This document shows, piece after piece, positions 54,233 through 63,145 of a stretch of DNA of 64,000 nucleotides. Under the pieces are notes generated by a model. The model saw nothing but the letters and a program-made list of their open reading frames with translations, had not been told where the DNA came from and did not search any database. Each line of letters opens with the position of its first letter. The stretch's first letter is position 1. The stretch is from Kordia antarctica (lineage in GTDB: Bacteria > Bacteroidota > Bacteroidia > Flavobacteriales > Flavobacteriaceae), in contig NZ_CP019288.1 of the NCBI RefSeq assembly GCF_009901525.1, positions 4,369,501 to 4,433,500 on the forward strand. Direction: 5' to 3'. The position numbers and the translations under genes are program-made.

Positions 54233-56521
54233 ATGAAAATAAGACATAACACAATAGTAAAATTTGCAATAGTTGCGCTTGTTTTTACAATATTTTCTTG
54301 TGAAAAAGAAGCGGAGACTGTTTCTGACAATAAAAAATCAACTTCAACTTCACAACAACATCCTAATTTAATATTAACAGTTCAAGGTGTAAAAGACATT
54401 AGAGCGCAATTGGGTAACATTCCAATTTTTGATAACACCTTAAAAGTGGTTCAAGAAGAAATAGACGCAGAAATTGCAGCAGGAATAGAAACACCAATTC
54501 CAAAAGATTATTCAGGCGGTTACACTCATGTTCGTCACAAGCGCAACATGATAGTTTTACAAAAAGCAGGCGTTTTATATCAAATTTTAGACGACGAAAA
54601 ATATGCCAAGTATGTAAAAGATATGTTGATGCAATACGAAGAAATGTACAAAACATTGCCATTGCATCCAAAAACTCGTTCGTATGCTAGAGGTAAATTA
54701 TTTTGGCAATGCTTAAACGATTCCAATTGGTTGGTTTATGTGAGTCAAGCATACGATTGTATCTATAATTACTTATCGGAAGAAGAACGCAACAAGCTAG
54801 AAACCAACTTATTCAGACCATTTGCAGATCATATTTCCATAGACAGTCCGCAATTTTACCAAAGAGTACACAATCACAGTACTTGGGGAAATGCCGCTGT
54901 TGGTATGATTGGTTTGGTAATGAATGATGAAGAATTAATTGATCGTGCTTTATATGGAATTAAAGATTTAAAATTAGATACCAAAGAAAAAGATGATGAT
55001 GGAGGATTTTTAAATAAAGACGGAAAAGCAGGTTTTCTAGCAAACATAGAAGAACCTTTTTCGCCAGATGGTTATTACAATGAAGGTCCATATTACCAAC
55101 GATATGCAATGTATCCTTTTTTAGTTTTTGCGGAAGGATTACATAATGTAAAACCTGAATTGAAGATTTTTGAATACAAAGAAGGTGTACTTTTAAAATC
55201 GATTAATGCACTTTTAAACTTATCGGATGCAGATGGAGATTTTTTTCCGTTGAACGATGGTCAAAAAGGAATGTCCTATTACAACAGTGCTTTAGTGACT
55301 GCGGTAGATATTTCGTATCATTTTGGAGAACAAGATCCAGGATTATTAAGCATTGCAACAGCACAAGACCGCGTATTATTAGACGATTCTGGTTTGGCAG
55401 TTGCACTTGGTATAAAAAATAGGAAGGCAAAACCATTTGACAAAAAATCAATCAATCTATCCGATGGACCAAATGGAACACAAGGCGGCGTTGGGATCTT
55501 AAGAAATGAAGACATCGAACTTGTTTTCAAATATGCTGCACAAGGATCCAGTCATGGGCATTATGATAAATTATCGTATTCATTATTCGAAAAAGGAGAA
55601 GAAATACTTCAAGATTACGGATTGGCACGTTTTGTAAACATTGAGCAAAAAGGTGGCGGTAATTACTTAAAAGAAAACAAAACGTGGGCAAAACAAACTA
55701 TTGCACACAATACACTAACTCAAAATGAAACTTCTCACTTTAATGCAAAATATGAAATAGGAAGTCAAAACCATTCCGTATTACATTACTTTTCTTCAGA
55801 AAATGAAAACGTTCAAGTTGCAAGTGCAAAAGAAGTAAACGCATATCCTGGAACCGAAATGCTTCGAACTATGGCAATCATTAAAGATGAAGATTTCGAA
55901 AAACCATACATGTTAGACATTATGAAAGTGGTTTCTAATAAAGCGAATCAATATGATTTTCCATATTACTTTTTAGGTCAAGTAGTAACTACCAATTTCG
56001 AATACAAAACACCAGAAACTTTAAAAACTTTAGGAAGCAAAAACGGATACCAACATTTATATGTAGAAGGAACAGCAAAAACTACTGCGGATAATACTAA
56101 ATTTTCTTGGTTAAACAAGGGGAAATTTTACAGCTTAACAACGGTATCTAACACGAACGACGAAATACTATTTACAAGAATTGGTGCAAACGATCCAGCA
56201 TTCAATCTAAGAAGAGAAGCTGCATTAATGGTAAGAAGGAAAAATACTAAAAACACACTTTTTGTTTCAACAATAGAAGCACATGGTAGTTACAGTCCGG
56301 TTTCAGAATCTGCGGTAAATTCAAACAGTAGTATCAAAGAATTAAAAGTTGTTGTTAATACTGAAGATTATACAGCAATTGCAATAACCAATGTAAATGG
56401 AATTACGAAACTATTTATAACTGCAAACAAAGATGCTTCAAAAGAAGCGACACATACATTAAAAATAAACGATGTAAACTATACTTGGAAAGGTGGATTT
56501 ACATTTCAAAAAATCAATTAA
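54233..56521 (+). CDS. PL17 family oligoalginate lyase (heparinase II/III-like)
   Basis: 762 residues with a lipoprotein signal (FTIFSC). An N-terminal alpha-toroid domain (QFYQRVHNHSTWGNAAVGMIGLVMND and FSPDGYYNEGPYYQRYAMYPF carry the conserved Asn, His and Tyr of the family) and a C-terminal heparinase II/III-like beta domain (GSSHGHYDKLSYSLFEKGEEILQDYG, NTLTQNETS). It is an exo-acting lyase that turns alginate oligomers into unsaturated monouronate. Between PL7 and kdgF in one operon, 56 bp and 19 bp gaps. Likely periplasmic or surface-bound. Confidence 0.92.
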   Translation: MKIRHNTIVKFAIVALVFTIFSCEKEAETVSDNKKSTSTSQQHPNLILTVQGVKDIRAQLGNIPIFDNTLKVVQEEIDAEIAAGIETPIPKDYSGGYTHVRHKRNMIVLQKAGVLYQILDDEKYAKYVKDMLMQYEEMYKTLPLHPKTRSYARGKLFWQCLNDSNWLVYVSQAYDCIYNYLSEEERNKLETNLFRPFADHISIDSPQFYQRVHNHSTWGNAAVGMIGLVMNDEELIDRALYGIKDLKLDTKEKDDDGGFLNKDGKAGFLANIEEPFSPDGYYNEGPYYQRYAMYPFLVFAEGLHNVKPELKIFEYKEGVLLKSINALLNLSDADGDFFPLNDGQKGMSYYNSALVTAVDISYHFGEQDPGLLSIATAQDRVLLDDSGLAVALGIKNRKAKPFDKKSINLSDGPNGTQGGVGILRNEDIELVFKYAAQGSSHGHYDKLSYSLFEKGEEILQDYGLARFVNIEQKGGGNYLKENKTWAKQTIAHNTLTQNETSHFNAKYEIGSQNHSVLHYFSSENENVQVASAKEVNAYPGTEMLRTMAIIKDEDFEKPYMLDIMKVVSNKANQYDFPYYFLGQVVTTNFEYKTPETLKTLGSKNGYQHLYVEGTAKTTADNTKFSWLNKGKFYSLTTVSNTNDEILFTRIGANDPAFNLRREAALMVRRKNTKNTLFVSTIEAHGSYSPVSESAVNSNSSIKELKVVVNTEDYTAIAITNVNGITKLFITANKDASKEATHTLKINDVNYTWKGGFTFQKIN

Positions 56522-56540
56522 TCATAAAAAAATAAAAACA

Positions 56541-56915
56541 ATGAATCGATTTAGTGAAAAGTATATCATTTCAAAAGATATGAAATGGGAAGAGCTTGGA
56601 GGAGGCGTATCAAGAAAGTTCTTAGGGTATGATAATCAAATTATGATGGTAAGAGTGAAATTTGACAAAGGAGCATTAGGTTCCCCACATCAACATTTTC
56701 ACACACAAGCTACTTATTGTGTTTCTGGTAAATTTGAATTTGAAATTGATGGAGAAAAGCAACTTGTAGAAGCAGGAGATGGTGTATATATAGAACCTAA
56801 TTTATTGCATAGTGCAGTTTGTTTAGAAGAAGGAGAACTAATTGACACATTTAGTCCTGTAAGAGAAGATTTCTTAAGTGGAGATGCGGTATCATATTTT
56901 GGAGATAAATCATAA
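56541..56915 (+). CDS. kdgF: Cupin KdgF, unsaturated uronate linearisation
   Basis: 124 residues from MNRFSEKYII; a longer frame overlapping the lyase end is rejected since this ATG follows an A-rich leader. Single cupin fold with the metal set His50, His52, Gln56 (PHQHFHTQATY) and His90 (PNLLHSAV). KdgF converts the 4,5-unsaturated monouronate from pectin or alginate lyases into the linear keto form for the DEH pathway. It ends the PL7-PL17 operon. A decayed homologue lies directly behind it. Confidence 0.88.
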   Translation: MNRFSEKYIISKDMKWEELGGGVSRKFLGYDNQIMMVRVKFDKGALGSPHQHFHTQATYCVSGKFEFEIDGEKQLVEAGDGVYIEPNLLHSAVCLEEGELIDTFSPVREDFLSGDAVSYFGDKS

Positions 56916-56939
56916 GGAAAAAATCTGCTAGCCACTACG

Positions 56940-57074
56940 AGAAGTTGAAACAGTTTAGTTGATTATGGAAATTCAGTGTACATTCCACATCATATACTGC
57001 ATGGAGCAGTTTGTACAGAAAAAAGAATCTTAATAGATGTGTTTAGTCCTATTAGAGAGGACTTTATGAAATAA
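56940..57074 (+). pseudogene. Remnant of a second kdgF-like cupin
   Basis: From 56976 the frame reads VYIPHHILHGAVCTEK, then LIDVFSPIREDFMK and a stop at 57072-57074. This matches VYIEPNLLHSAVC and LIDTFSPVREDF of the intact gene. Upstream, LVDYGNS continues the match in the same frame, and before that the frame shifts. The N-terminal two thirds are gone. Differences in codons show it is a diverged second gene, not a fresh duplication. Confidence 0.8.
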
Positions 57075-57151
57075 TTACATTAAACGGGTTAAAATTTAAC
57101 GTTTTATTAATAAAATTCACGAAAACGTTGGAATTAACAAAATTTTATACA

Positions 57152-57181
57152 TATATTTGGTTAACCAATCTGGTTAACCAA
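57152..57181 (+). promoter_or_regulatory. susC promoter with double TTGGTTAACCAA operator
   Basis: TATATTTG (57152-57159) overlaps TTGGTTAACCAA (57157-57168), followed by CTGGTTAACCAA (57170-57181). Layout and 13-bp spacing are the same as at 53197-53226. The susC ATG is 188 bp further on. Confidence 0.75.
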
Positions 57182-57197
57182 TTCATTAATCATAAAA

Positions 57198-57253
57198 AAA
57201 GGATAGGTGCACGCCTATCCTTTTGGAATATTACTTCTTTGGAAGGGAAGTAA
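57198..57253 (+). other. Two hairpins in the susC leader RNA
   Basis: AAAGGATAGG (57198-57207) pairs perfectly with CCTATCCTTT (57214-57223). TTACTTC (57231-57237) pairs with GAAGTAA (57247-57253). Both lie within the first 100 nt expected of the susC transcript. Only four T follow the first hairpin, so an attenuator is possible but weak. Confidence 0.45.
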
Positions 57254-57368
57254 AATTATACATAATTGCTTAACGCAACTTGCATACCGCTAAAATACAA
57301 AAAAATAGTATGGTAGAATTGTAGCTTTGAGTAATTAGTCAAATATTAACTAATTTAAATAACCTATT

Positions 57369-60300
57369 ATGAATTTAAAAAGTAAGCTGACCTGCATTGC
57401 AATGTTGCTCTTTTGCGTCACAATGTATGCGCAGGAATCTTTTACCCTAAAGGGGAAAGTCGTTGCCACATCGGACAGTCAACCTGTACCTGGTGTAAAT
57501 GTGCTTAATGTAAAAACATCGAAAGGTACTGCAACAGACTTCGATGGACTTTATCAAATTGTTGTGACTCAAGGTGATGTTCTACAATTCTCGTCTATCG
57601 GATTTGTAACAAAAACGGTGACCATTACAGATCAAAAAACACTTAATGTTTCCTTAGAAGATGATGCTTCAGCACTTGATGAAGTTGTGATTGTTGGGTA
57701 TGGTACACGTAAAAAATCACATCTTACAGGATCAGTAGCACAAATAAAGGGTAAGGATGTTGCAGCTGTACAAGCTACACGTGTTGATGAAGCACTAGCC
57801 GGTAAATTATCGGGTGTTTTGATTCAAAATACAAGTGGAGAGCCTGGTGCAGATTTAAAGATTCAAGTAAGGGCAGCTTCATCTATTTCAGGTGATTCAA
57901 GTCCGTTAATTGTTGTTGATGGGTTTCCAATTTCTGGAAATTTAGCAACTGTTAACCCAAACGATATTGAAAGTTTGGAAGTTTTAAAAGATGCTGCTTC
58001 TTCAGCTATTTATGGTTCTAGAGGTGCAAATGGTGTTATCTTGGTTACAACCAAAAAAGGTAAGACAGGTAAAACTACCTTTAGTTATAATACGTATTTT
58101 AGTACATCAAGTAAGTACCAAAGGGACAATCTAAATATGAATGCTAACAAATGGGCTAATACTATAGAGAGTAATATAGCCAACGGGAGTTTTGATGTTT
58201 CTGAGGTAGATCCGGCTTTATTAAATTATAGAATAAATGCTTATAGAAATTCACCTGGTGCTATAAGTCCAGAAGAATGGCTTTTTCAAAACGGTAATAG
58301 TACAAGTCATGACCTTAGTATGAGTGGTGGTAATGAAAATGTAAAATATTTTGCATCTATTGGTTATCAAGATACTGAAGGTATTGCAATTACTCAAGAG
58401 TTTGAAAGAATTAATGCGCGTTTGAATATCGATGCTAAATTGGGCGACAAGTTAAAAGCAGGATTAAGTTTTAATGGATTTAAATCTGATAGAGCAATAC
58501 TTGCTCATGATCAAAGAGATCTTTTAAGAGCTTATGGAGTACATCCTATTTATCATACCGCAGAATCTATTGCATTCGTTCAACAATTGGATGTTGAAGC
58601 TCAAAATTTGGGGTTATCTCCATTTGACGATGGTTACAGAGGAGGTAGTTTAGGTGTTGATTTAGGTGTTAATAGTAGCATCTATACATTACAACCTGGT
58701 GATACTGCACAAGACTGGCATTATGGAAGATCTGGTAATGGTATTGGAGGATCAGGAGATGCAGGTCCTGCAACAAAGCTTGACAATGCAGAACGAACAC
58801 AACGAACGTATTTCGCTAATGTTAATACGTATTTACAATACACTATTATAGAAGGGTTAAATATAAAAACTGTTTTAGGAGCAGATGTTAACGATACTCA
58901 AGACTATTATTACCAAGGACTTGAGGCAGATTCTAGATTACGTACTAATCAAACTGACTTAGATCAGACAGACGTAAAAAGATCTTCAATATTAAGTGTA
59001 ACTACGTTAGATTATTCAAAACAAATAGGAAAGCATGATATAGCTGCTTTAGTTGGTGTAGAATTTCAAAATTTCTACATCGATGGAACTGCATTAAGAG
59101 GTACAAATGTCCCATATGGCGATATTGTTAACTATAATTTGTTAGATCCTGCAGATATTACTGTAACGGAAAGAGATGAGGAAATTAACAGACAGAGTAT
59201 TTTTGGAAGAATTAACTATGCGTATGACAATCGTTATTTAGCATCTGTTTCAGTAAGAAGAGATGGTGATTCTCGTTTTGGAGCCAATGAAAAACATGCA
59301 ACATTCCCAGCACTTTCTTTAGGATGGAATGTGCATAACGAATCTTTTTATGAGTCAGAACTTCTATCGCTATTAAAACTAAGATTTAGTATTGGTTCTC
59401 TAGGAACTACTGCTTTTTTAGGAGCTTATGATGCGTTAAGTCTTTTAAATTCTGGACCATCAGTATTTGGGAATGCATTTGGAATCCCTAATAATATTGC
59501 AAACCCAGATTTAACTTGGCAAACCAATACAGAGACCAACTTTGGTACTGATTTAGGGTTTGTAAATAATCGTTTTAGATTAAGTGTAGATTATTACACA
59601 TCTAATATTGAAGACATCTTGCTTAGTAGAAGTGTTTCTGAAGTCTTAGGTACAACAAGTGTACTAATTAATTCAGGTGATGTTGAAAGTACTGGTTTGG
59701 AATTTGAACTAAGTGCAACTATCATAAATAATGATGACTTCTCTTGGAATGTTAGCGGTAACTTATCTACAGTTAATACAGAAATTAAAGACCTAGATGG
59801 TTTAGACGAATTACCACCAACTGTTTACGGTCAAAGTGGTAGAGGTCCAGAATTTAGAAACTATGTTGGTGGAGAAATAGGTGAAATGTGGGGATTAGAA
59901 ACTACTGGAGAAATTGAAATGATTCATGTAGCAGATCCAACAAGAACCGTTGGTGCCACTAGTGGAGAATATTATGTAAAAGATCAAAATGGTGATGGTG
60001 TAATAAATAGAGACGATTATGTTAAAATAGGGCAAAATACACCAGATTTTTATTGGGGTTTCAATAGTCAAATGAAATATAAAGATTTTGATATGTCACT
60101 TCAATTTCAAGGATCACATGGAGCAGAAGTTTTCAATATTGACCCATTATATTGGCAATCACAATTTGGTGGAAGATTACGTGATAGTTTTGATGCTAAT
60201 GACGATGGTATTGCTGATGCTAATGGACGCCATTTTACACGAGCAAGAGATCAAACAGATGCTGTGATACAAGATGCATCATATGTAGCATTAAGAAACC

Positions 60301-60539
60301 TAACTATTGGTTATACACTTGATAGTGATTTAACTAATAAATTTGGTATCAGTTCTCTTAGAGTTTATGCTGCAGCAACTAATTTATTATATTTCTGGTC
60401 AAGTGATTATACATCATTTAATCCAGAAGGTATAGAAACTACCAATGGAGGTTATTTAGGACCTACAACTTCTGGTGTTCAAGTAGGAGCAAGTCCAGTT
60501 GCACGAAGTTTTACTTTCGGTTTAAATGTTAACTTTTAA
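57369..60539 (+). CDS. SusC/RagA-type TonB-linked outer membrane protein
   Basis: 1056 residues. Signal peptide (about 1-22, ending MYAQ), carboxypeptidase-regulatory-like domain (FTLKGKVVATSDSQPVPGVNVL, about 25-105), linker ASALDEVVIVGYGTRKKSHLTGSVAQI, plug with RVDEALAGKLSGV and SSAIYGSRGANGVILVTTKKG, and a 22-strand barrel ending in FTFGLNVNF. Imports oligosaccharide in pair with SusD. Position in the alginate locus and the shared operator indicate alginate oligomers as substrate. The last residue Phe is typical for barrel insertion. 10 bp before susD. Confidence 0.95.
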   Translation: MNLKSKLTCIAMLLFCVTMYAQESFTLKGKVVATSDSQPVPGVNVLNVKTSKGTATDFDGLYQIVVTQGDVLQFSSIGFVTKTVTITDQKTLNVSLEDDASALDEVVIVGYGTRKKSHLTGSVAQIKGKDVAAVQATRVDEALAGKLSGVLIQNTSGEPGADLKIQVRAASSISGDSSPLIVVDGFPISGNLATVNPNDIESLEVLKDAASSAIYGSRGANGVILVTTKKGKTGKTTFSYNTYFSTSSKYQRDNLNMNANKWANTIESNIANGSFDVSEVDPALLNYRINAYRNSPGAISPEEWLFQNGNSTSHDLSMSGGNENVKYFASIGYQDTEGIAITQEFERINARLNIDAKLGDKLKAGLSFNGFKSDRAILAHDQRDLLRAYGVHPIYHTAESIAFVQQLDVEAQNLGLSPFDDGYRGGSLGVDLGVNSSIYTLQPGDTAQDWHYGRSGNGIGGSGDAGPATKLDNAERTQRTYFANVNTYLQYTIIEGLNIKTVLGADVNDTQDYYYQGLEADSRLRTNQTDLDQTDVKRSSILSVTTLDYSKQIGKHDIAALVGVEFQNFYIDGTALRGTNVPYGDIVNYNLLDPADITVTERDEEINRQSIFGRINYAYDNRYLASVSVRRDGDSRFGANEKHATFPALSLGWNVHNESFYESELLSLLKLRFSIGSLGTTAFLGAYDALSLLNSGPSVFGNAFGIPNNIANPDLTWQTNTETNFGTDLGFVNNRFRLSVDYYTSNIEDILLSRSVSEVLGTTSVLINSGDVESTGLEFELSATIINNDDFSWNVSGNLSTVNTEIKDLDGLDELPPTVYGQSGRGPEFRNYVGGEIGEMWGLETTGEIEMIHVADPTRTVGATSGEYYVKDQNGDGVINRDDYVKIGQNTPDFYWGFNSQMKYKDFDMSLQFQGSHGAEVFNIDPLYWQSQFGGRLRDSFDANDDGIADANGRHFTRARDQTDAVIQDASYVALRNLTIGYTLDSDLTNKFGISSLRVYAAATNLLYFWSSDYTSFNPEGIETTNGGYLGPTTSGVQVGASPVARSFTFGLNVNF

Positions 60540-60549
60540 ATAAAAAAAA

Positions 60550-61863
60550 ATGAAAAATATATATTTATTATTAGGATCGTTGCTGTTTATAACAGCATGT
60601 TCATCAGATTTAGATCAAGTGCCACCTAATATCGCTAGTTCAGATTCTTTGACAGATTTTACCGGAGTTTTAAATGCTGCATATTTTTATCAGCTTGGAT
60701 CTGTTACGCCAATGGCAGTAATGGGTGACTTCAGAGCCGATAACGCTTTAATGGATGAAGAACCATATCCTGCATTTGATAGATACAACGGTGATTTATT
60801 TGATGGAACTCTAAACAATCAATTTTTTCGCCCTTTCTATTCAGCTTTATACAAGTCAATATTAAGTGCTAATAATGTAATTGAAAATTCTTCAGATGCT
60901 ACTCAAATAGCAGAAGCTAGATTCTTAAGAGCTTTATCTTATTTCAAATTAGTACAAATGTTTGGTGATGTTACTGTAAATTTATCTGCTGCACCAAGCG
61001 TAACAGATACCTCTATTTTAGTAAGACAACCAGCTACTGATGTTTATAACAATGTTATCATTCCTGATCTACTAGATGCAATAGCTGTTTTAGATAATTC
61101 TGGGTTAGCTAGTGGACGAGCGTCTTTAATTGCAACTCAAAGTTTATTAGGTAAAGTGTATGTGCACATGGGTAATTTTAATCTTGCGCAACCATATCTT
61201 GCAGATGCTGTAAGCCAAGCTTCTGGAGCAGGTGTTATTTTACAAAATAACTATGCTGATATTTTTGTTAATGATTTAAATTCAGAAATCATATTTGCAA
61301 CTCAAGTATCAAGCTCTATACCAGATGAATATGGTTTTTCTGAGTTTTGGGAATGGTCTTTTGGATTGGATACAAAAGCGTTAGATCCATTAGATCCATC
61401 TCTAATCACTGCATTTAATGTTAGTGAAGCTGGTGGTAATACAGATTTAAGAAGAGTGGTAACTATTGATGAGGCAAATTCTTCATCTCCAAAATTCCCT
61501 CAAACAGGTGGCGCAGATCACGATTTTATAGAAATGAGATTAGCGGATGTCATATTATTATATGCGGAAGCATTAAATGAAAATACAAGTACACCTGCTG
61601 CCATCATACAATTAAATAAAGTTAGAACTAGAGCAGGTTTGCTAAACACAACTGCAACTACTCAAACTGCAGTAAGAACAGCAATTGCTAATGAAAGAAG
61701 ATTAGAATTAGCTTTTGAAGGACACAGATGGTTTGATTTGGTTAGAACTGGTACTGCTACAACAGTATTAGGTTTTACAGATACTAACTATTATGTAGCA
61801 CCTATTCCAATTTCAGAAATAACATCTAGCTTTGGAGCAATCACTCAAAATCCAGGATACTAA
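60550..61863 (+). CDS. SusD/RagB-type glycan-binding lipoprotein
   Basis: 437 residues. Lipobox LLFITAC followed by SSDLDQVP. The SusD helical fold shows ARFLRALSYFKLVQMFGDV near 120, RASLIATQSLLGKVYVHMGNF, FIEMRLADVILLYAEALNE and the C-terminal NERRLELAFEGHRWFDLVRTG. It caps the SusC channel at the cell surface and captures alginate pieces. It is somewhat shorter than the 500-residue average. Followed by a long hairpin and a decayed PL7 fragment. Confidence 0.94.
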   Translation: MKNIYLLLGSLLFITACSSDLDQVPPNIASSDSLTDFTGVLNAAYFYQLGSVTPMAVMGDFRADNALMDEEPYPAFDRYNGDLFDGTLNNQFFRPFYSALYKSILSANNVIENSSDATQIAEARFLRALSYFKLVQMFGDVTVNLSAAPSVTDTSILVRQPATDVYNNVIIPDLLDAIAVLDNSGLASGRASLIATQSLLGKVYVHMGNFNLAQPYLADAVSQASGAGVILQNNYADIFVNDLNSEIIFATQVSSSIPDEYGFSEFWEWSFGLDTKALDPLDPSLITAFNVSEAGGNTDLRRVVTIDEANSSSPKFPQTGGADHDFIEMRLADVILLYAEALNENTSTPAAIIQLNKVRTRAGLLNTTATTQTAVRTAIANERRLELAFEGHRWFDLVRTGTATTVLGFTDTNYYVAPIPISEITSSFGAITQNPGY

Positions 61864-61878
61864 TATTTGATATCTCTC

Positions 61879-61922
61879 TTTCTTTGTAAGTCGTCATATT
61901 TTGACAAGTACTTACAAAGAAA
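61879..61922 (+). terminator. Hairpin after susD
   Basis: TTTCTTTGTAAG (61879-61890) pairs perfectly with CTTACAAAGAAA (61911-61922) around a 20-nt loop. There is no T tract on the plus strand, so it may protect the mRNA end or act as a weak stop. Confidence 0.55.
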
Positions 61923-61929
61923 GAAATCA

Positions 61930-62067
61930 AATATCGACTTGAGTCATTGGAAAATAACTGTTCCAATAGCAAATAAAAAATGAAGAATCTTTGAAAACTA
62001 TTTTCAATCACATGATGAAGGTTCATTTGCAAAAGTTCGGTATTACAATTTAGAAGTAACACATTAA
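61930..62067 (+). pseudogene. Internally deleted remnant of a second PL7 alginate lyase
   Basis: One frame reads NIDLSHWKITVPIANKK, a TGA (61981-61983), then RIFENYFQSHDEGSFAKV and RYYNLEVTH with TAA at 62065-62067. The first part matches DIDFTDWKVTLPVDENN and the second the C-terminal FENYFKAGNY...KYYNLYLTH of the intact PL7 gene. Most of the enzyme, including RTELRE and QIH, has been deleted. Confidence 0.85.
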
Positions 62068-62207
62068 TATTTAATAAGTTAATTAATTTGAATAAATGCT
62101 TTTTGTTGAGTTTTACTGGTCTAATTTAGATCAGTAAGGTTCAATAATTTTTTTTCGAGTTTTAAGAGTGCATTCATCTATAATACTATAAATTTGATAT
62201 ACATAAT

Positions 62208-62219
62208 TTGGTAAACCAA
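62208..62219 (+). promoter_or_regulatory. Single TTGGTAAACCAA operator before the regulator gene
   Basis: TTGGTAAACCAA at 62208-62219, 16 bp before the ATG of the GntR gene, behind TAATTTG. Same palindrome as at the two enzyme and transporter promoters, so the regulator probably controls itself. Confidence 0.65.
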
Positions 62220-62235
62220 TTAGAGAATTTAACGT

Positions 62236-62937
62236 ATGAAATTAGATATCCTAACAAAGACAGAATCATTCGATGTTCAAAAAACGATTATTTCTAAAAT
62301 AAGAGATTTAATCAATTTAAAAAACTTGGAACCTGGCGACAAACTTCCATCGGAACGTATGTTATCTGAAAAGTTTGAAGTCACGCGAAGTAATGTTAGA
62401 GAAGCTATTCAAAAACTTGAATTTTATGGATTACTAAAATCAATTCCGCAAAGTGGAACATTTGTAGCAAACATTGGAGTAACCGCATTAAATGGTATGA
62501 TTGAAGACATTCTTCGTTTAGAAGAACCAGACTTTAAATCGTTAGTAGAAACCAGAATTTTACTTGAACTCAAAACAGCTCGATTAGCAGCATTGCGAAG
62601 AACAGATGAAGATCTTGTTAAAATGAAAGAAGCTTTAGATGCGTATTCTGAAAAAGTTAACAACGGCGAAGATGCCGTTCAAGAAGATTTACTATTTCAC
62701 CTAGCCATCGCAAAAGCTTCTGGGAATAGCACGATGAACACATTCATGCTTATCATTACACCAGAAATCATTACAAACTTTGAAAAATATCATGTGTGTG
62801 ATAAAAGTTTAGCGGAATTAGGAATTGTAGAACATCAAAGTATTTTTGATGCAATAAAAAAGCAAGATCCGCAATTAGCAAAACAAAAAATGAAAGAACA
62901 TTTTAAAATATTATACCAATACTGTTATAATACTTAA
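62236..62937 (+). CDS. FadR-type GntR family regulator of the alginate locus
   Basis: 233 residues. Winged HTH in the first 75 (KIRDLINLKNLEPGDKLPSERMLSEKFEVTRSNVREAIQKLEFYGLL and GTFVANIG). A helical FCD ligand-binding domain follows (FKSLVETRILLELKTARLAALRRTDED, LLFHLAIAKASGN, IVEHQSIFDAIKKQDPQLAKQKMKEHF) with the conserved Asp/His positions that hold a metal and a carboxylate ligand. The probable effector is a uronate intermediate. It should bind the TTGGTwAACCAA sites, which match the palindromic sites of GntR/FadR proteins in form. Confidence 0.9.
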   Translation: MKLDILTKTESFDVQKTIISKIRDLINLKNLEPGDKLPSERMLSEKFEVTRSNVREAIQKLEFYGLLKSIPQSGTFVANIGVTALNGMIEDILRLEEPDFKSLVETRILLELKTARLAALRRTDEDLVKMKEALDAYSEKVNNGEDAVQEDLLFHLAIAKASGNSTMNTFMLIITPEIITNFEKYHVCDKSLAELGIVEHQSIFDAIKKQDPQLAKQKMKEHFKILYQYCYNT

Positions 62938-63145
62938 ATGAAAACAAAATATCCAATTTTGAAGATGCACGGCTTCAACATTGCAATACAAAATATACGA
63001 AGGGAAGTAATTTTATAGATAGAAACGTAACACACATTTCTTCAACATACAAATTACACACAAAATACACAGGAGCGAATTTGCTCAAAAATCATCGTAC
63101 AATGCTTGTTCTCACAAGGATTTGTATCACTGATGCATAAAAATT

